Source: Streptomyces caniferus | Lineage (GTDB): Bacteria; Actinomycetota; Actinomycetes; Streptomycetales; Streptomycetaceae | DNA: 64,000 bases | Direction of reading: 5' to 3' | Assembly: GCF_009811555.1 (NCBI RefSeq) | Contig: NZ_BLIN01000005.1 | Location: 3,047,501 to 3,111,500, forward strand | Shown: positions 16,661 through 25,162 of the stretch, piece after piece | Layout: the number at the start of each line of letters is the position of its first letter | How positions within the stretch are numbered: position 1 is the stretch's first letter | Position numbers and translations under genes: made by a program | The notes under the pieces: model-generated | The model's database searches: none | What the model saw: only the letters and a program-made list of their open reading frames with translations | Told to the model about the DNA's origin: nothing

Positions 16661-18247
16661 ATGCCGACCTGCCCGAGCGGCCACCAGTCGGTGGCCGAAG
16701 ACTGGTGCGAGGTGTGCGGCCAGCGGATGGCGGGCGCTGTCCCCCCGCCGCCCTCCCTGCCTGCAGGTTTCCTGAACACACCGCCCAGCCAGCCGACCGG
16801 TCAGCCCGGTCCGCCGCCCGGACAGCCCGGCCCGCCGCCCGGCGGCCCCGGCTTCGGCGGCCCCGGCCCCGCGGCCCCGGACAGCCAGGGCGGTCAGGGC
16901 GGTCAGGGCGGTTACGGCTTCCCCCCGCCCGCACCCGGCCCACAGGGCGGCCCCGGCCCCCAGGGTGGCCAGGACGGCTACGGCTTCCCCCCGCCCGCAC
17001 CCGGCCCACAGGGCGGCCCCGGCCCCCAGGGTGGCCAGGACGGCTACGGCTTCCCCCCGCCCGCACCCGGCCCGCAGGGCGGCCCCGGCCCCCAGGACGG
17101 CTACGGCTTCCCGCCGCCCGCACCGGGCCCCCAGGGCGGTCCCGCTCCGTCCGGGCAGCCCGAGACGTGCCCGCAGTGCGGTACGCCGCGTGAGGCGATG
17201 GCCCCCTTCTGTGAGGGGTGCCGCTACAACTTCCTGACCAACTCCCCGACGTCCTACGCCCCGCCGCCCGCCCAGCAGCCGGGCCCGCAGGGCGGTCAGG
17301 GCGGTTACGGCTTCCCGCCGCCCGCACCCGGCCCGCAGGGCGGCCAGGACGGCTACGGCTTCCCGCCGCCGCAGCAGCCCCAGCCCCCGCAGCAGCACGG
17401 CATGCCCCCCGGCCAGCCCGGCCTCGGCGGCTTCCCCGACCAGTCCGCACCCGGCGGCTTCCCGGGCCACCCCGGCCCGCCCCCCGGCATGCCCGGCCCC
17501 GGCCCGTCCGGTCAGCCCGGCCCGCCGCCGCAGCAGGGCGGCGACGACTGGACGCTGAATCCGCCGAGCGCCCAGGCCGGCCCCCCGCCGATGGCGCCCG
17601 CGCCGCCCGGACCGGGCCCGCAGGCCCCGTACGAGCAGCAGCAGCCCGCGCCGTTCCCGCCGCAGCAGCCGGCGCCGTTCGAGCAGCAGCAGCCGCCCCA
17701 GGCCCCGTTCGAGCAGCAGCAGCCCGGCCCGTACGGGCAGCAGCAGATGCCGCCGCAGCAGCCCGGACCGGACCAGCAGTGGAACGGCGGTCCCGGCCAG
17801 GGCCCCGCTGCGCCGCCGCAGGGTCCGCCGCCGGTCGTCGGCGACGGCTGGGTGGTGGCGATCGCGCCGGACCGCGAGTACTTCATGGCGATGATGGGCC
17901 GCAGCGGCCCGGAGGCGGCGGGGCTCAACCTGCCCTCGTACTCCCCCGAGCAGGTGCTCCCGCTCGCCAACGGCCAGATCGCCGTCGGCCGCCGCCGGAA
18001 CAGCACCGGCGAGGCCCCGGACATCGATCTGGGCAGTTCCCCGGAGGACCCGGGCGTCTCGCACCAGCACGCGCTGCTGGTGCAGCAGCAGGACGGCAGT
18101 TGGGCCGTGGTGGACCAGAACTCCACCAACGGCACGACGGTCAACCTCGCCGAGGACCCCATCCAGCCCTATGTGCCGGTGCCGCTCCATGAGGGCGACC
18201 GGGTGCATGTCGGTGCCTGGACGACGCTGACCGTCCGCCGCGGCTGA
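16661..18247 (+). CDS. FHA-domain protein with two zinc ribbons and GYGFPPP repeats
   Basis: ATG 16661 follows GGAGGGGGAAGAACCGAC. The 528 residues start with a ribbon (C4, H8, C16, C19) and then a Gly/Pro/Gln region with 22-residue repeats built on GYGFPPPAPGPQGG. A second Cys4 ribbon (CPQCGTPREAMAPFCEGC, ~170-187) and a long Pro/Gln-rich tract follow. The C-terminal FHA domain (~400-525) keeps the phosphothreonine-binding residues: GRRRNS, VSHQHALL and NSTNGTTVN. FHA domains bind phosphothreonine; in corynebacteria the PknG substrate OdhI is an FHA protein, so this is a good candidate target or reader of the adjacent kinase. It is the last gene before a strong terminator. Confidence 0.9.
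   Translation: MPTCPSGHQSVAEDWCEVCGQRMAGAVPPPPSLPAGFLNTPPSQPTGQPGPPPGQPGPPPGGPGFGGPGPAAPDSQGGQGGQGGYGFPPPAPGPQGGPGPQGGQDGYGFPPPAPGPQGGPGPQGGQDGYGFPPPAPGPQGGPGPQDGYGFPPPAPGPQGGPAPSGQPETCPQCGTPREAMAPFCEGCRYNFLTNSPTSYAPPPAQQPGPQGGQGGYGFPPPAPGPQGGQDGYGFPPPQQPQPPQQHGMPPGQPGLGGFPDQSAPGGFPGHPGPPPGMPGPGPSGQPGPPPQQGGDDWTLNPPSAQAGPPPMAPAPPGPGPQAPYEQQQPAPFPPQQPAPFEQQQPPQAPFEQQQPGPYGQQQMPPQQPGPDQQWNGGPGQGPAAPPQGPPPVVGDGWVVAIAPDREYFMAMMGRSGPEAAGLNLPSYSPEQVLPLANGQIAVGRRRNSTGEAPDIDLGSSPEDPGVSHQHALLVQQQDGSWAVVDQNSTNGTTVNLAEDPIQPYVPVPLHEGDRVHVGAWTTLTVRRG
16910..17164 (+). repeat. In-frame 66-bp tandem repeats coding GYGFPPP units
   Basis: Copies begin at 16910, 16976, 17042 and 17099, nearly identical at DNA level, the third shortened by three codons. 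Two more degenerate units lie at about 17305-17370. The near-identity suggests recent expansion, so length may vary between strains. Confidence 0.85.
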
Positions 18248-18271
18248 CCGTCCGACGACCGCACAGCGACC

Positions 18272-18301
18272 CCGGGGCGTGATCGGCCGATCACGCCCCG
18301 G
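18272..18301 (+). terminator. Terminator of the PknG/FHA operon
   Basis: A perfect 30-base palindrome (CCGGGGCGTGATCGG and its mirror) starts 24 bases after the FHA stop and is followed by a CATTTCC stretch. Confidence 0.7.
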
Positions 18302-18377
18302 CCGCATTTCCGGCCCTCGCCGTCCCTTCCGTCCTACGACCGAAGTCCTCGGCCGGTACGTCTGCCACCATGGACGG

Positions 18378-18782
18378 GTGAACAAGATTCCACGCGGCAC
18401 GCTCGAGGAGCAGACCTTCTACGAACAGGTCGGTGGCGAGGAGACCTTCCGGCGCCTGGTGCACCACTTCTACCAGGGAGTCGCCGAGGACCCGCTGCTG
18501 CGGCCGATGTATCCGGAGGAGGACCTCGGCCCGGCCGAGGAGCGGCTGGCGCTCTTCCTCATGCAGTACTGGGGCGGCCCCCGTACGTACAGCGACGGGC
18601 GCGGTCACCCCCGGCTGCGGATGCGGCACGCCCCCTTCACCGTCGACCGGGCCGCCCATGACGCCTGGCTGCGCCACATGCGGGACGCGGTGGACTCCCT
18701 CGACCTGTCCGAGGCGCACGCGACGCAGCTGTGGAACTACCTGACGTACGCGGCCGCCTCGATGATCAACGCCGCCGACTGA
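18378..18782 (+). CDS. glbO: Truncated hemoglobin, group II
   Basis: GTG 18378 is chosen because the only nearby ATG (18369) runs into a stop after three codons. The 134 residues have the trHbO layout: FYEQVGGEETFRRLVHHFYQ (helix A/B), YPEEDLGPAEERLALFL (E7 region) and QYWGGPRTYSDGRGHPRLRMRHAPF. The last contains the proximal His and the Tyr/Trp pattern of group II proteins. It is cytoplasmic and probably binds oxygen or handles NO or peroxide. It stands alone after the signalling operon and ends before a tandem-repeat spacer. Confidence 0.9.
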   Translation: MNKIPRGTLEEQTFYEQVGGEETFRRLVHHFYQGVAEDPLLRPMYPEEDLGPAEERLALFLMQYWGGPRTYSDGRGHPRLRMRHAPFTVDRAAHDAWLRHMRDAVDSLDLSEAHATQLWNYLTYAAASMINAAD

Positions 18783-18821
18783 GGAACGCCGCACACCGGG
18801 CCGGCCGGATCCGGACACAAC

Positions 18822-18880
18822 CGGCCCGGTCTCCGGACATCATCGGCCCGGTCTCCGGACATCATCGGCCCGCTTCCGGA
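18822..18880. repeat. 22-bp tandem repeat, about 2.7 units
   Basis: The unit beginning CGGCCCGGTCTCCGG repeats exactly at 18822-18843 and 18844-18865 and is partly repeated afterwards. It lies between convergent genes, so it is not coding. Confidence 0.8.
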
Positions 18881-18975
18881 GACACCTCGGGCCCCCGGTC
18901 CGCACACGGCAAGCGCCGCATCGGAGAGGCCCGACCAGGCGAGCGCCCTCGGGCGGGCCCGGTCGGACGGCCTCG

Positions 18976-19701
18976 TCAGGCGGGCGTCACCGTGAGTCCC
19001 GACAGCCCGGCCGGGCCTCCGGTCCGTACCGCGACCGACCCGTACGGGGTGCTCAACCGCAGCCAGCCGCCCGCCGACAGCAGGCTCAGCGGCTGGGGCA
19101 GGGGCGCGGGTCCGGCGGTTCCGGGGGACGTAGCGCCCCCCACGAGCGCGGCGGCCCGCGCCGGGCGCAGAAAGCCCAGCGACTGCGCGGCATGGGCGGC
19201 GCGCAGCGGAAGATGGGTGTCACCGAGGGTGCGCGACCAGATCTCCCGGCCGATGCGGTCCCGTTCGCTGCGGGTGCGGTGCTGCGGCGGCAACGCCTCG
19301 TCACGGGCGCGGAATTCGGCCACCGCGGCGGCCACCGCCCGTACCAGTGCCTCGGGTGCGGGCAGTCCGGGCACCCGCTGCCAGCCGCCGCGCGGCGGCA
19401 GCAGCCCGGTCCACGGCGGGCCGGTGACCGCGGCGGGCACGGTCACCGCGTCCGCCGACTCCTCGATGCCTTCGAGGAGTTCACCGGCCGAGACGGTGGT
19501 GTCCAGGACGCTGTCCCCGGCGAGCCGGGCGGTACGGATCGCCAGTACCTCGAAGGACGGCGGGCGGCCGAAGACGGCGAGCACCCCGCCGCCGGCCTGG
19601 AGGCGTACCGCGGCGGCCTTGTCGTAGTGGATCAGCCGGGCGAGGAAGGCGGCGAGATCCGCCGCCTCCCCCGCGTCGGCAAGGTGCAGCGCCGTCGTCA
19701 T
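18976..19701 (-). CDS. Conserved actinobacterial protein of unknown function
   Basis: ATG 19701 is chosen because it overlaps the thioesterase stop by four bases (ATGA), the mark of coupling; longer in-frame reading runs antisense to that gene. The 241 residues have no signal peptide or membrane span. The N-terminal half looks alpha/beta (ALHLADAGEAADLAAFLARL, VLAVFGRPPSFEVLAIRTARL). The C-terminal half contains a charged helix (RTRSERDRIGREIWSRTL). No catalytic motif is apparent. It is third in the minus-strand EttA - thioesterase operon; that neighbourhood does not reveal a role. Confidence 0.75.
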   Translation of the reverse strand: MTTALHLADAGEAADLAAFLARLIHYDKAAAVRLQAGGGVLAVFGRPPSFEVLAIRTARLAGDSVLDTTVSAGELLEGIEESADAVTVPAAVTGPPWTGLLPPRGGWQRVPGLPAPEALVRAVAAAVAEFRARDEALPPQHRTRSERDRIGREIWSRTLGDTHLPLRAAHAAQSLGFLRPARAAALVGGATSPGTAGPAPLPQPLSLLSAGGWLRLSTPYGSVAVRTGGPAGLSGLTVTPA

Positions 19702-20132
19702 ACCGCGACGGCCCTCTCCTGATGCGACGCGTCGTCCAGGTACTCCTTGAGGATCGCCTTCTCCTCCGCGGTGAGGCGGCGGGGGCGCTCCTCGGTGAAG
19801 TTGTACGGCACGACGACGGTCGAGGCCCGCAGGTAGAGGGTGTCCTCGTCCTTGACCTCGTAGCCGACCGTCATCGACGCGGCGCTGACCTTCGTCACCC
19901 ACAACTCGACGGTCACCGGGGTGGGCCGGTGGACCAGCGGCCGCACATAGTCGATCTCGTGCCGGGCGACGACCGAGCCGCCCGTGAACGACGGGCTGCC
20001 GTCCCCCGGCGCCAGCCGGCGCATGAAGTCGATCCGCGCCTCTTCGAGGTAGCGGACGAACACCGCGTTGTTGACATGGCCGAACGCGTCCATGTCCGAC
20101 CAGCGCAGGGGGCAGGAGTAGAGGTGTCGCAC
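19698..20132 (-). CDS. Acyl-CoA thioesterase, hot-dog fold
   Basis: GTG 20132 starts four bases after the EttA stop and gives 144 residues. The 4HBT-type motif RWSDMDAFGHVNNAVFVRYLEEARIDF is present, with the catalytic Asp in WSDMDAFGHVNN. It is followed by GGSVVARHEIDYVRPL and the sheet VTVELWVTKVSAASMTVGYEV. Proteins of this size act as cytoplasmic multimers that hydrolyse acyl-CoA esters; chain preference cannot be read. It is co-transcribed with EttA and the downstream unknown gene. Confidence 0.88.
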   Translation of the reverse strand: MRHLYSCPLRWSDMDAFGHVNNAVFVRYLEEARIDFMRRLAPGDGSPSFTGGSVVARHEIDYVRPLVHRPTPVTVELWVTKVSAASMTVGYEVKDEDTLYLRASTVVVPYNFTEERPRRLTAEEKAILKEYLDDASHQERAVAV

Positions 20133-20136
20133 GCGG

Positions 20137-21801
20137 TCAGCCCCGGGTGAGCTTCTTGTACGTGGCGCGGTGCGGACGGGCGGCGTCCGCACCGAGACGC
20201 TCGATCTTGTTCTTCTCGTACGACTCGAAGTTGCCCTCGAACCAGAACCACTTGGACTCGCCCTCGTACGCCAGGATGTGCGTGGCGACGCGGTCGAGGA
20301 ACCAGCGGTCGTGGGAGACGACCACGGCGCAGCCCGGGAACTCCAGGAGCGCGTTCTCCAGCGAGGAGAGGGTCTCCACGTCGAGGTCGTTGGTCGGCTC
20401 GTCGAGGAGCAGCAGGTTGCCGCCCTGCTTGAGGGTGAGCGCCAGGTTGAGGCGGTTGCGCTCACCGCCGGAGAGCACCCCGGCGGGCTTCTGCTGGTCC
20501 GGGCCCTTGAAGCCGAACGCGGAGACGTAGGCGCGCGAGGGCATCTCGACCTGGCCGACGTTGATGTAGTCGAGCTCGTCGGAGACCACGGCCCACAGGG
20601 TCTTCTTGGGGTCGATGTTCTCGCGGCTCTGGTCGACGTAGGAGATCTTGACGGTCTCGCCGACCTTGATGTCGCCGGAGTCCGGGGTCTCCAGGCCCTG
20701 CAGCATCTTGAACAGCGTGGTCTTGCCGGCGCCGTTCGGGCCGATGACGCCGACGATGCCGTTGCGCGGCAGCGTGAAGCTCAGGTTGTCGATCAGGACC
20801 TTCTCGCCGAAGGCCTTGTTGAGCTTGTCGACCTCGACGACGACATTGCCCAGACGCGGGCCCGGCGGGATCTGGATCTCCTCGAAGTCCAGCTTCCGCA
20901 TCTTGTCGGCCTCGGCGGCCATTTCCTCGTAACGGGCCAGTCGCGACTTGGACTTGGCCTGCCGCCCCTTGGCGTTGGAGCGCACCCACTCCAGCTCTTC
21001 CTTGAGGCGCTTGGCACGCTTGGCGTCCTTCTGCCCCTCGACCTTGAGACGGGTCTGCTTGGTCTCCAGGTACTTGGAGTAGTTGCCCTCGTAACCGTGC
21101 AGGCGGCCGCGGTCGACCTCGCAGATCCACTGGGCGACGTGGTCGAGGAAGTACCGGTCGTGGGTGACGGCGACGACGGTGCCGGGGTACTTCGCGAGGT
21201 GCTGCTCCAGCCACTGCACGGACTCGGCGTCCAGGTGGTTGGTGGGCTCGTCGAGGAGCAGCAGGTCGGGGGCCTCCAGCAGCAGCTTGCACAGCGCGAC
21301 GCGGCGGCGCTCACCACCGGAGAGGTTGGTGACCGGCCAGTCGCCGGGCGGGCAGCCCAGCGCGTCCATGGCCTGCTCCAGCTGGGTGTCCAGGTCCCAC
21401 GCGTTGGCGTGGTCGAGGTCCTCCTGGAGCTTGCCCATCTCCTCCATCAGCGCGTCGGAGTAGTCGGTCGCCATGAGCTCGGCGACCTCGTTGAAGCGGT
21501 GGAGCTTGCCCATGGTCTCGGCGGCGCCGTCCTGCACGTTCTGCAGCACGGTCTTGGACTCGTCCAGCGGCGGCTCCTGGAGGAGCATGCCGACGGTGTA
21601 GCCCGGGGAGAGGAACGCGTCACCGTTCGACGGCTGCTCCAGACCGGCCATGATCTTCAGCACCGTGGACTTACCGGCGCCGTTGGGACCCACGACACCG
21701 ATCTTTGCGCCGGGCAGGAAGCTCAGCGTCACGTCATCGAGGATGACCTTGTCGCCGTGCGCCTTGCGCGCCTTGCGCATCGTGTAGATGTACTCAGCCA
21801 A
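20137..21801 (-). CDS. ettA: Energy-dependent translational throttle protein EttA (ABC-F)
   Basis: ATG 21801 gives 554 residues, the standard EttA length. Two ABC cassettes are present with Walker A GPNGAGKST and GPNGAGKTT, signatures LSGGERRRVALC and LSGGERNRLNLA, and Walker B LLLLDEPTNHLDAES and LLLLDEPTNDLDVET. Between them lies the charged P-site tRNA interaction linker (RLKVEGQKDAKRAKRLKEEL). There is no membrane domain. EttA binds the ribosomal E site and gates entry into elongation according to ATP/ADP ratio. It is first in a three-gene minus-strand operon. Confidence 0.95.
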   Translation of the reverse strand: MAEYIYTMRKARKAHGDKVILDDVTLSFLPGAKIGVVGPNGAGKSTVLKIMAGLEQPSNGDAFLSPGYTVGMLLQEPPLDESKTVLQNVQDGAAETMGKLHRFNEVAELMATDYSDALMEEMGKLQEDLDHANAWDLDTQLEQAMDALGCPPGDWPVTNLSGGERRRVALCKLLLEAPDLLLLDEPTNHLDAESVQWLEQHLAKYPGTVVAVTHDRYFLDHVAQWICEVDRGRLHGYEGNYSKYLETKQTRLKVEGQKDAKRAKRLKEELEWVRSNAKGRQAKSKSRLARYEEMAAEADKMRKLDFEEIQIPPGPRLGNVVVEVDKLNKAFGEKVLIDNLSFTLPRNGIVGVIGPNGAGKTTLFKMLQGLETPDSGDIKVGETVKISYVDQSRENIDPKKTLWAVVSDELDYINVGQVEMPSRAYVSAFGFKGPDQQKPAGVLSGGERNRLNLALTLKQGGNLLLLDEPTNDLDVETLSSLENALLEFPGCAVVVSHDRWFLDRVATHILAYEGESKWFWFEGNFESYEKNKIERLGADAARPHRATYKKLTRG

Positions 21802-22273
21802 GAGAAACCGTCCGGCAGATTGGATCGATCAGGGTCTGTGCGGCACCGCCCCAGGGCCATCGTGCGACGCGTCCGAGGGAGGGCAGATACACCCCATCTT
21901 GCCGTACGCCTGTGCTCTGGCGGAAACGAGTAGGTCAGAGCGCCCCTGTTCAGCGCCGAGCTCCTGCGACACGGTGTCCGCTTGGTTGCCCTCTGTCAGC
22001 GTTGGTCGCTGCGCAGCGGGCCTTTCTCTTCTCCATGTCCACGTGGCATCCGCCCTCCGGGCCGCGCCCCCCTTGCGGGAAGGAGCGGCGCCGGGGCGCC
22101 GGACGCCAGCGGCCCCGGAGCGTCGCTGCGCTCCGGGGCCGTGGGTTACTCGTTCGACTGCCGCTCGCTCACCATGAGGTCACCGAGCGGCCGCCGAGGA
22201 TCACTGTGCGCCGGTTCTCACCGGTCCGGCCGGGTGTCGCCGGACCCCGGTTCGCACCGGGCGCCGGGTGTCC
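21802..22273. other. Intergenic region: EttA leader and surface-protein terminators
   Basis: No gene is seen in these 472 bases. Two hairpins lie downstream of the minus-strand surface-protein gene. One is at 22223-22246 (GGTCCGGC/GCCGGACC) and a stronger one at 22111-22140, with a 12-bp perfect stem GGCCCCGGAGCG. The segment 21802-21990 should hold the EttA promoter and leader. Confidence 0.6.
22111..22140 (-). terminator. Terminator downstream of the LAETG surface protein
   Basis: Perfect stem GGCCCCGGAGCG / CGCTCCGGGGCC with a six-base loop, 134 bases beyond the surface-protein stop. Confidence 0.55.
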
Positions 22274-23665
22274 TTACGCGGTGCCGGTCTTCTTCTTGCG
22301 GAGGAAGAACACCGCGCCGCCGCCGACCACGACGAGGACGACCGCGATGCCCGCGATCATCGGGGTGGCGTTGCTGGAACCGGTCTCGGCCAGGTCGCCG
22401 CCCTTGTCGCCGCCCGTGCTGCCGCCGACCGAGGCCGGGCTGGGCTTGGAGGAGGGCTTGCCGCCGCCGCTGCCGGCGGTCTTGCAGTCCAGGACCCCGG
22501 AGAAGGACTTCTTGAAGCCGCCCTCACCCTTGATCGTGATGTTGTACGGCTGGTCCTCGGCCACCGGGACGGTCACGGTCTGCGACTTGCCCGGGGCGAT
22601 CTCGTAGTCCTTGCCGGAGAGCTGGAAGCGGAAGGCCTCATCGCCCTTGTTGGCCGCCGTGACGTCCACGCCGCCCTTGGCGCAGTTCTTCTCGGCGGTG
22701 ATCGCCGGGATGGCGCCCTGCTTCTTCCAGGAGACCGTGGCGGCCGCGGAGACCGTGGACTCGCTGGAGCCGGCCAGGATCTGGGTCTGGCTCTTGGCGT
22801 GCTCACCGATGCCGGTGAAGGCACGGCCGACCGGGACCTTGGTGGCGGCCTGCGCGGTCAGCGAGGTGCTGCCGTCGGCGGCGCCCTTCGGCACGTCGAA
22901 GAACAGCTGGGTGCCCTCGGCGGCGCTGGTGACCGGCTTGCCGTCCTTGCCGACGATCTTCACACCGGCCGGCGCACCGGCGGCGGGGGCGATCGTGACG
23001 CTGTCGGCGTTGGTGTGCACGGTGACCGGGCCGAGCTTGCTGCCGGACTTGCCGGAGACGGCCGGCGGGTCCAGCGTCAGCGACGCCTTCGGCTCGCCGA
23101 GGTTCTGCGCGCTCTTCTCGAGGTAGTCGGCGAGCTTCTCGGCCGCCGGGTCGACCGCGTCCACCTTGACGTGGTCGGAGAAGCGCCAGATCGCGACCTG
23201 GGTGCCGGCCGCGGCGGTCTTCTCGGTGAGGCTCCCGGCGCCGGCCTTGGAGGCAAGCGCGGCCAGGTCGTTCACCTGCGGGTACGAGTTCTGCAGAATC
23301 CAGCGGATCTTGCCCGCGTCCCCGTTGTTGTGCAGCGACGAGGCGCTCCAGGGCACTTCCTGGTACTTGGCCTGCTGCTGCGTCGGGTTGTGGATGTCGA
23401 TGCAGTACGTCTGGAGCGTGCCGCCGTTGTCGACCGCCATCTCGAAGAGGCCGGCGCCTACGCGCTGGTCCCCTCCGTCGTTGTGCACAACCGCCTGGTC
23501 GAAGGTCTTCAGACCGCCGAGCGTGGCAGTGGCACCCCCGTGCGTGGAGGTCGCGTCATCCGCCGCGGCAGTCCCCGCGGTGGCTATCGCACCCGCCGCG
23601 ACCAGGCCCGAGGCCACGACCGCGGCGGCAAGGCGAGCTGCGCCCCGCCTCTTCATCGAAAGCAT
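22274..23665 (-). CDS. TQXA thioester-domain, sortase-anchored surface protein
   Basis: ATG 23665 is preceded by AGAGGGGAAATTC. The 463 residues begin with a Sec signal peptide (MKRRGAARLAAAVVASG..., cleavage near TAAADD). The thioester domain has Cys88 in TYCIDIHNP and Gln156 in GTQVAIWRFSD, the pair that forms an internal thioester in TQXA adhesins. Ig-like beta repeats and a Gly/Ser/Pro-rich wall spacer follow. The C-terminus is a sortase signal: LAETG (425-429), a hydrophobic span and RKKK. LAxTG signals are typical of class E sortases in Streptomyces. The protein is expected to be covalently attached to peptidoglycan and able to bond covalently to a surface ligand. Confidence 0.9.
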   Translation of the reverse strand: MLSMKRRGAARLAAAVVASGLVAAGAIATAGTAAADDATSTHGGATATLGGLKTFDQAVVHNDGGDQRVGAGLFEMAVDNGGTLQTYCIDIHNPTQQQAKYQEVPWSASSLHNNGDAGKIRWILQNSYPQVNDLAALASKAGAGSLTEKTAAAGTQVAIWRFSDHVKVDAVDPAAEKLADYLEKSAQNLGEPKASLTLDPPAVSGKSGSKLGPVTVHTNADSVTIAPAAGAPAGVKIVGKDGKPVTSAAEGTQLFFDVPKGAADGSTSLTAQAATKVPVGRAFTGIGEHAKSQTQILAGSSESTVSAAATVSWKKQGAIPAITAEKNCAKGGVDVTAANKGDEAFRFQLSGKDYEIAPGKSQTVTVPVAEDQPYNITIKGEGGFKKSFSGVLDCKTAGSGGGKPSSKPSPASVGGSTGGDKGGDLAETGSSNATPMIAGIAVVLVVVGGGAVFFLRKKKTGTA

Positions 23666-23891
23666 GAATTTCCCCTCTGGGCGAGGCGGTCGAGTGGGAG
23701 AGGTTGCCTCGCCGGAAAGATCCCAAAGAACTCAACAGCCGAACACGTCAGCCCCCGTGAGTACTTGTCGGATCTTATGGAGCAGGTGCATCAGGGTCCC
23801 CAGTAATGGCATCCCATAAGCGATCCGAATCGCAATCGTTACCGACAACAGGCACCCTGACCTGGCATTATCGACAAATCCCCAGAACTTT

Positions 23892-24905
23892 TCAGGGCAC
23901 AGCGGCCTTTTGGGGTGATTGGGGCCCGACTGGAGCCGCCGGAACGGCAGCGTCCGGCACCTCAGCAGATGGCGAAATCGCGGCGGTGGACCGCTTCTTG
24001 ACGGGCGCGGGCCTGCCGGCAGGAGGCTGTTTCCCGGCGGGTGCTGGTCTCTTGGCGGGGGCCGGCTCCTTGGCGGGGGCTGGTCTCTTGGCGGGGGCCG
24101 GCTCCTTGGCGGGGGCCGGCTCCTTGGCGGGGGCCTGTCTCTGGGCCTGGGCCGCTTCCTTGGCGGGAGGCGGTCCCTTGGGCGGAGGCTGTACATCCGC
24201 CTGTACCGGTGCGTTCAGGGTTGTCGGTGCCGGTGCGTTCGGAGGTGTCGGCGTCTCTCCGGGTGCCGGGGGCTCGACACTGCTCCGCGCTGGCTTGCCC
24301 ACAGGCACCAGCCCCTCCCCGGCCCCTTGTTGTTCCCACGTCCCCGATGGTGGGCCCGAAGCGTCCGGCTGTTCTTCCAGAGCCACCGGTCGTTCCAGAG
24401 TCCCCGGTCGTTCCAGAACCGCCGGCTGTTGTTCCGCAGCCGCCGGCCGGGGCACCGGCGAGGAGCGAGGTCCGGGAGGCGGCGGCAACGGGGAGGGCCC
24501 GTGGCCCGCTTGGTCCGCTTCCCTGCGGGCCGGCCGGGCGACTCTCCGGAACGCGGAGGTGCCGCGCGCGAGATCGTGGCCGATCGCCACGGCGTCGACC
24601 TCCGCCGAGAACCAGCGCTGCCCGCCCCGTTCCGGGGGCTGTTCCCCTTCCCTCAGCCGCAAGCGCCCCTGGACGACCAGTGGTTCCCCCACCGCCACCG
24701 ACGCCGCGACATTGTCGGCGAGCGCGCGCCACGACCGGACCGTGTAGAAACTCGTCCCCCCGTCGGTCCAGCGCTCCTGCGCTCTGTCCCACCGACGGGA
24801 GCTCGCCGCCAGCCGGAACCTGGCCACCGTCACACCCGCTGTCGTCTGCCGGTGCTCCACCGCTGTCGCGGCGTTCCCCACCAGCGTCACCATCGTGTCG
24901 TTCAC
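23892..24905 (-). CDS. Single-stranded DNA-binding protein with long repetitive tail
   Basis: ATG 24905 gives 337 residues. Residues ~1-115 form the SSB OB-fold (MVTLVGNAATAVEHRQTTAG, VARFRLAASSRRWD, TSFYTVRSWRALADNVAASV, EPLVVQGRLRL). The remaining ~220 residues are disordered Pro/Ala/Glu/Lys-rich with PAPAKE/PAPAKR hexad repeats. It ends KAAVP instead of the acidic DDDIPF-like tip that recruits repair proteins. It is therefore probably a specialised paralog, like the sporulation SSB of Streptomyces, not the housekeeping one. It lies downstream of the two dynamin-like genes on the same strand. Confidence 0.85.
   Translation of the reverse strand: MNDTMVTLVGNAATAVEHRQTTAGVTVARFRLAASSRRWDRAQERWTDGGTSFYTVRSWRALADNVAASVAVGEPLVVQGRLRLREGEQPPERGGQRWFSAEVDAVAIGHDLARGTSAFRRVARPARREADQAGHGPSPLPPPPGPRSSPVPRPAAAEQQPAVLERPGTLERPVALEEQPDASGPPSGTWEQQGAGEGLVPVGKPARSSVEPPAPGETPTPPNAPAPTTLNAPVQADVQPPPKGPPPAKEAAQAQRQAPAKEPAPAKEPAPAKRPAPAKEPAPAKRPAPAGKQPPAGRPAPVKKRSTAAISPSAEVPDAAVPAAPVGPQSPQKAAVP
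24043..24140 (-). repeat. 36/18-bp tandem repeats inside the SSB gene
   Basis: Alternating units of GGTCTCTTGGCGGGGGC and GGCTCCTTGGCGGGGGC encode the PAPAKR/PAPAKE hexads of the SSB tail. It is a coding repeat, not a CRISPR array. Confidence 0.85.
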
Positions 24906-25070
24906 GGAACACGCCTCCCCCGCGTCATGCGCTCGCTTCCGTCATGTGCCGCTCGCGCTGCGTCGACCTCATGCTGCACGTATGCGGCGGGCGCCGCGGC
25001 GGCATGTGGACGGGTGGCCGCCTGTGGACAACTCGGCCACCCGGGAGAGGGAATCCGCCCTCACGCACCG

Positions 25071-25160
25071 GCCGTCAGGGAACGGCCCGGCACACACCCG
25101 CCGTCGGGCAACCGTCCGGCCACGCACCCGTCGTCAAGCAACGGCCCTCACACGCCCACC
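25071..25160. repeat. Degenerate ~29-bp tandem repeat between GTPase and SSB genes
   Basis: Three diverged copies of a unit like CGTCAGGCAACGGCCCG followed by ACACGCCC are read from 25071 to 25160, ending at the GTPase stop. No open frame uses it convincingly. Confidence 0.45.
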
Positions 25161-25162
25161 CG

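Noticed and set aside
24043..24140. Regular short repeats resembling a CRISPR array.
   Set aside because: No unique spacers; the repeats encode PAPAKE/PAPAKR hexads in frame within the SSB tail.
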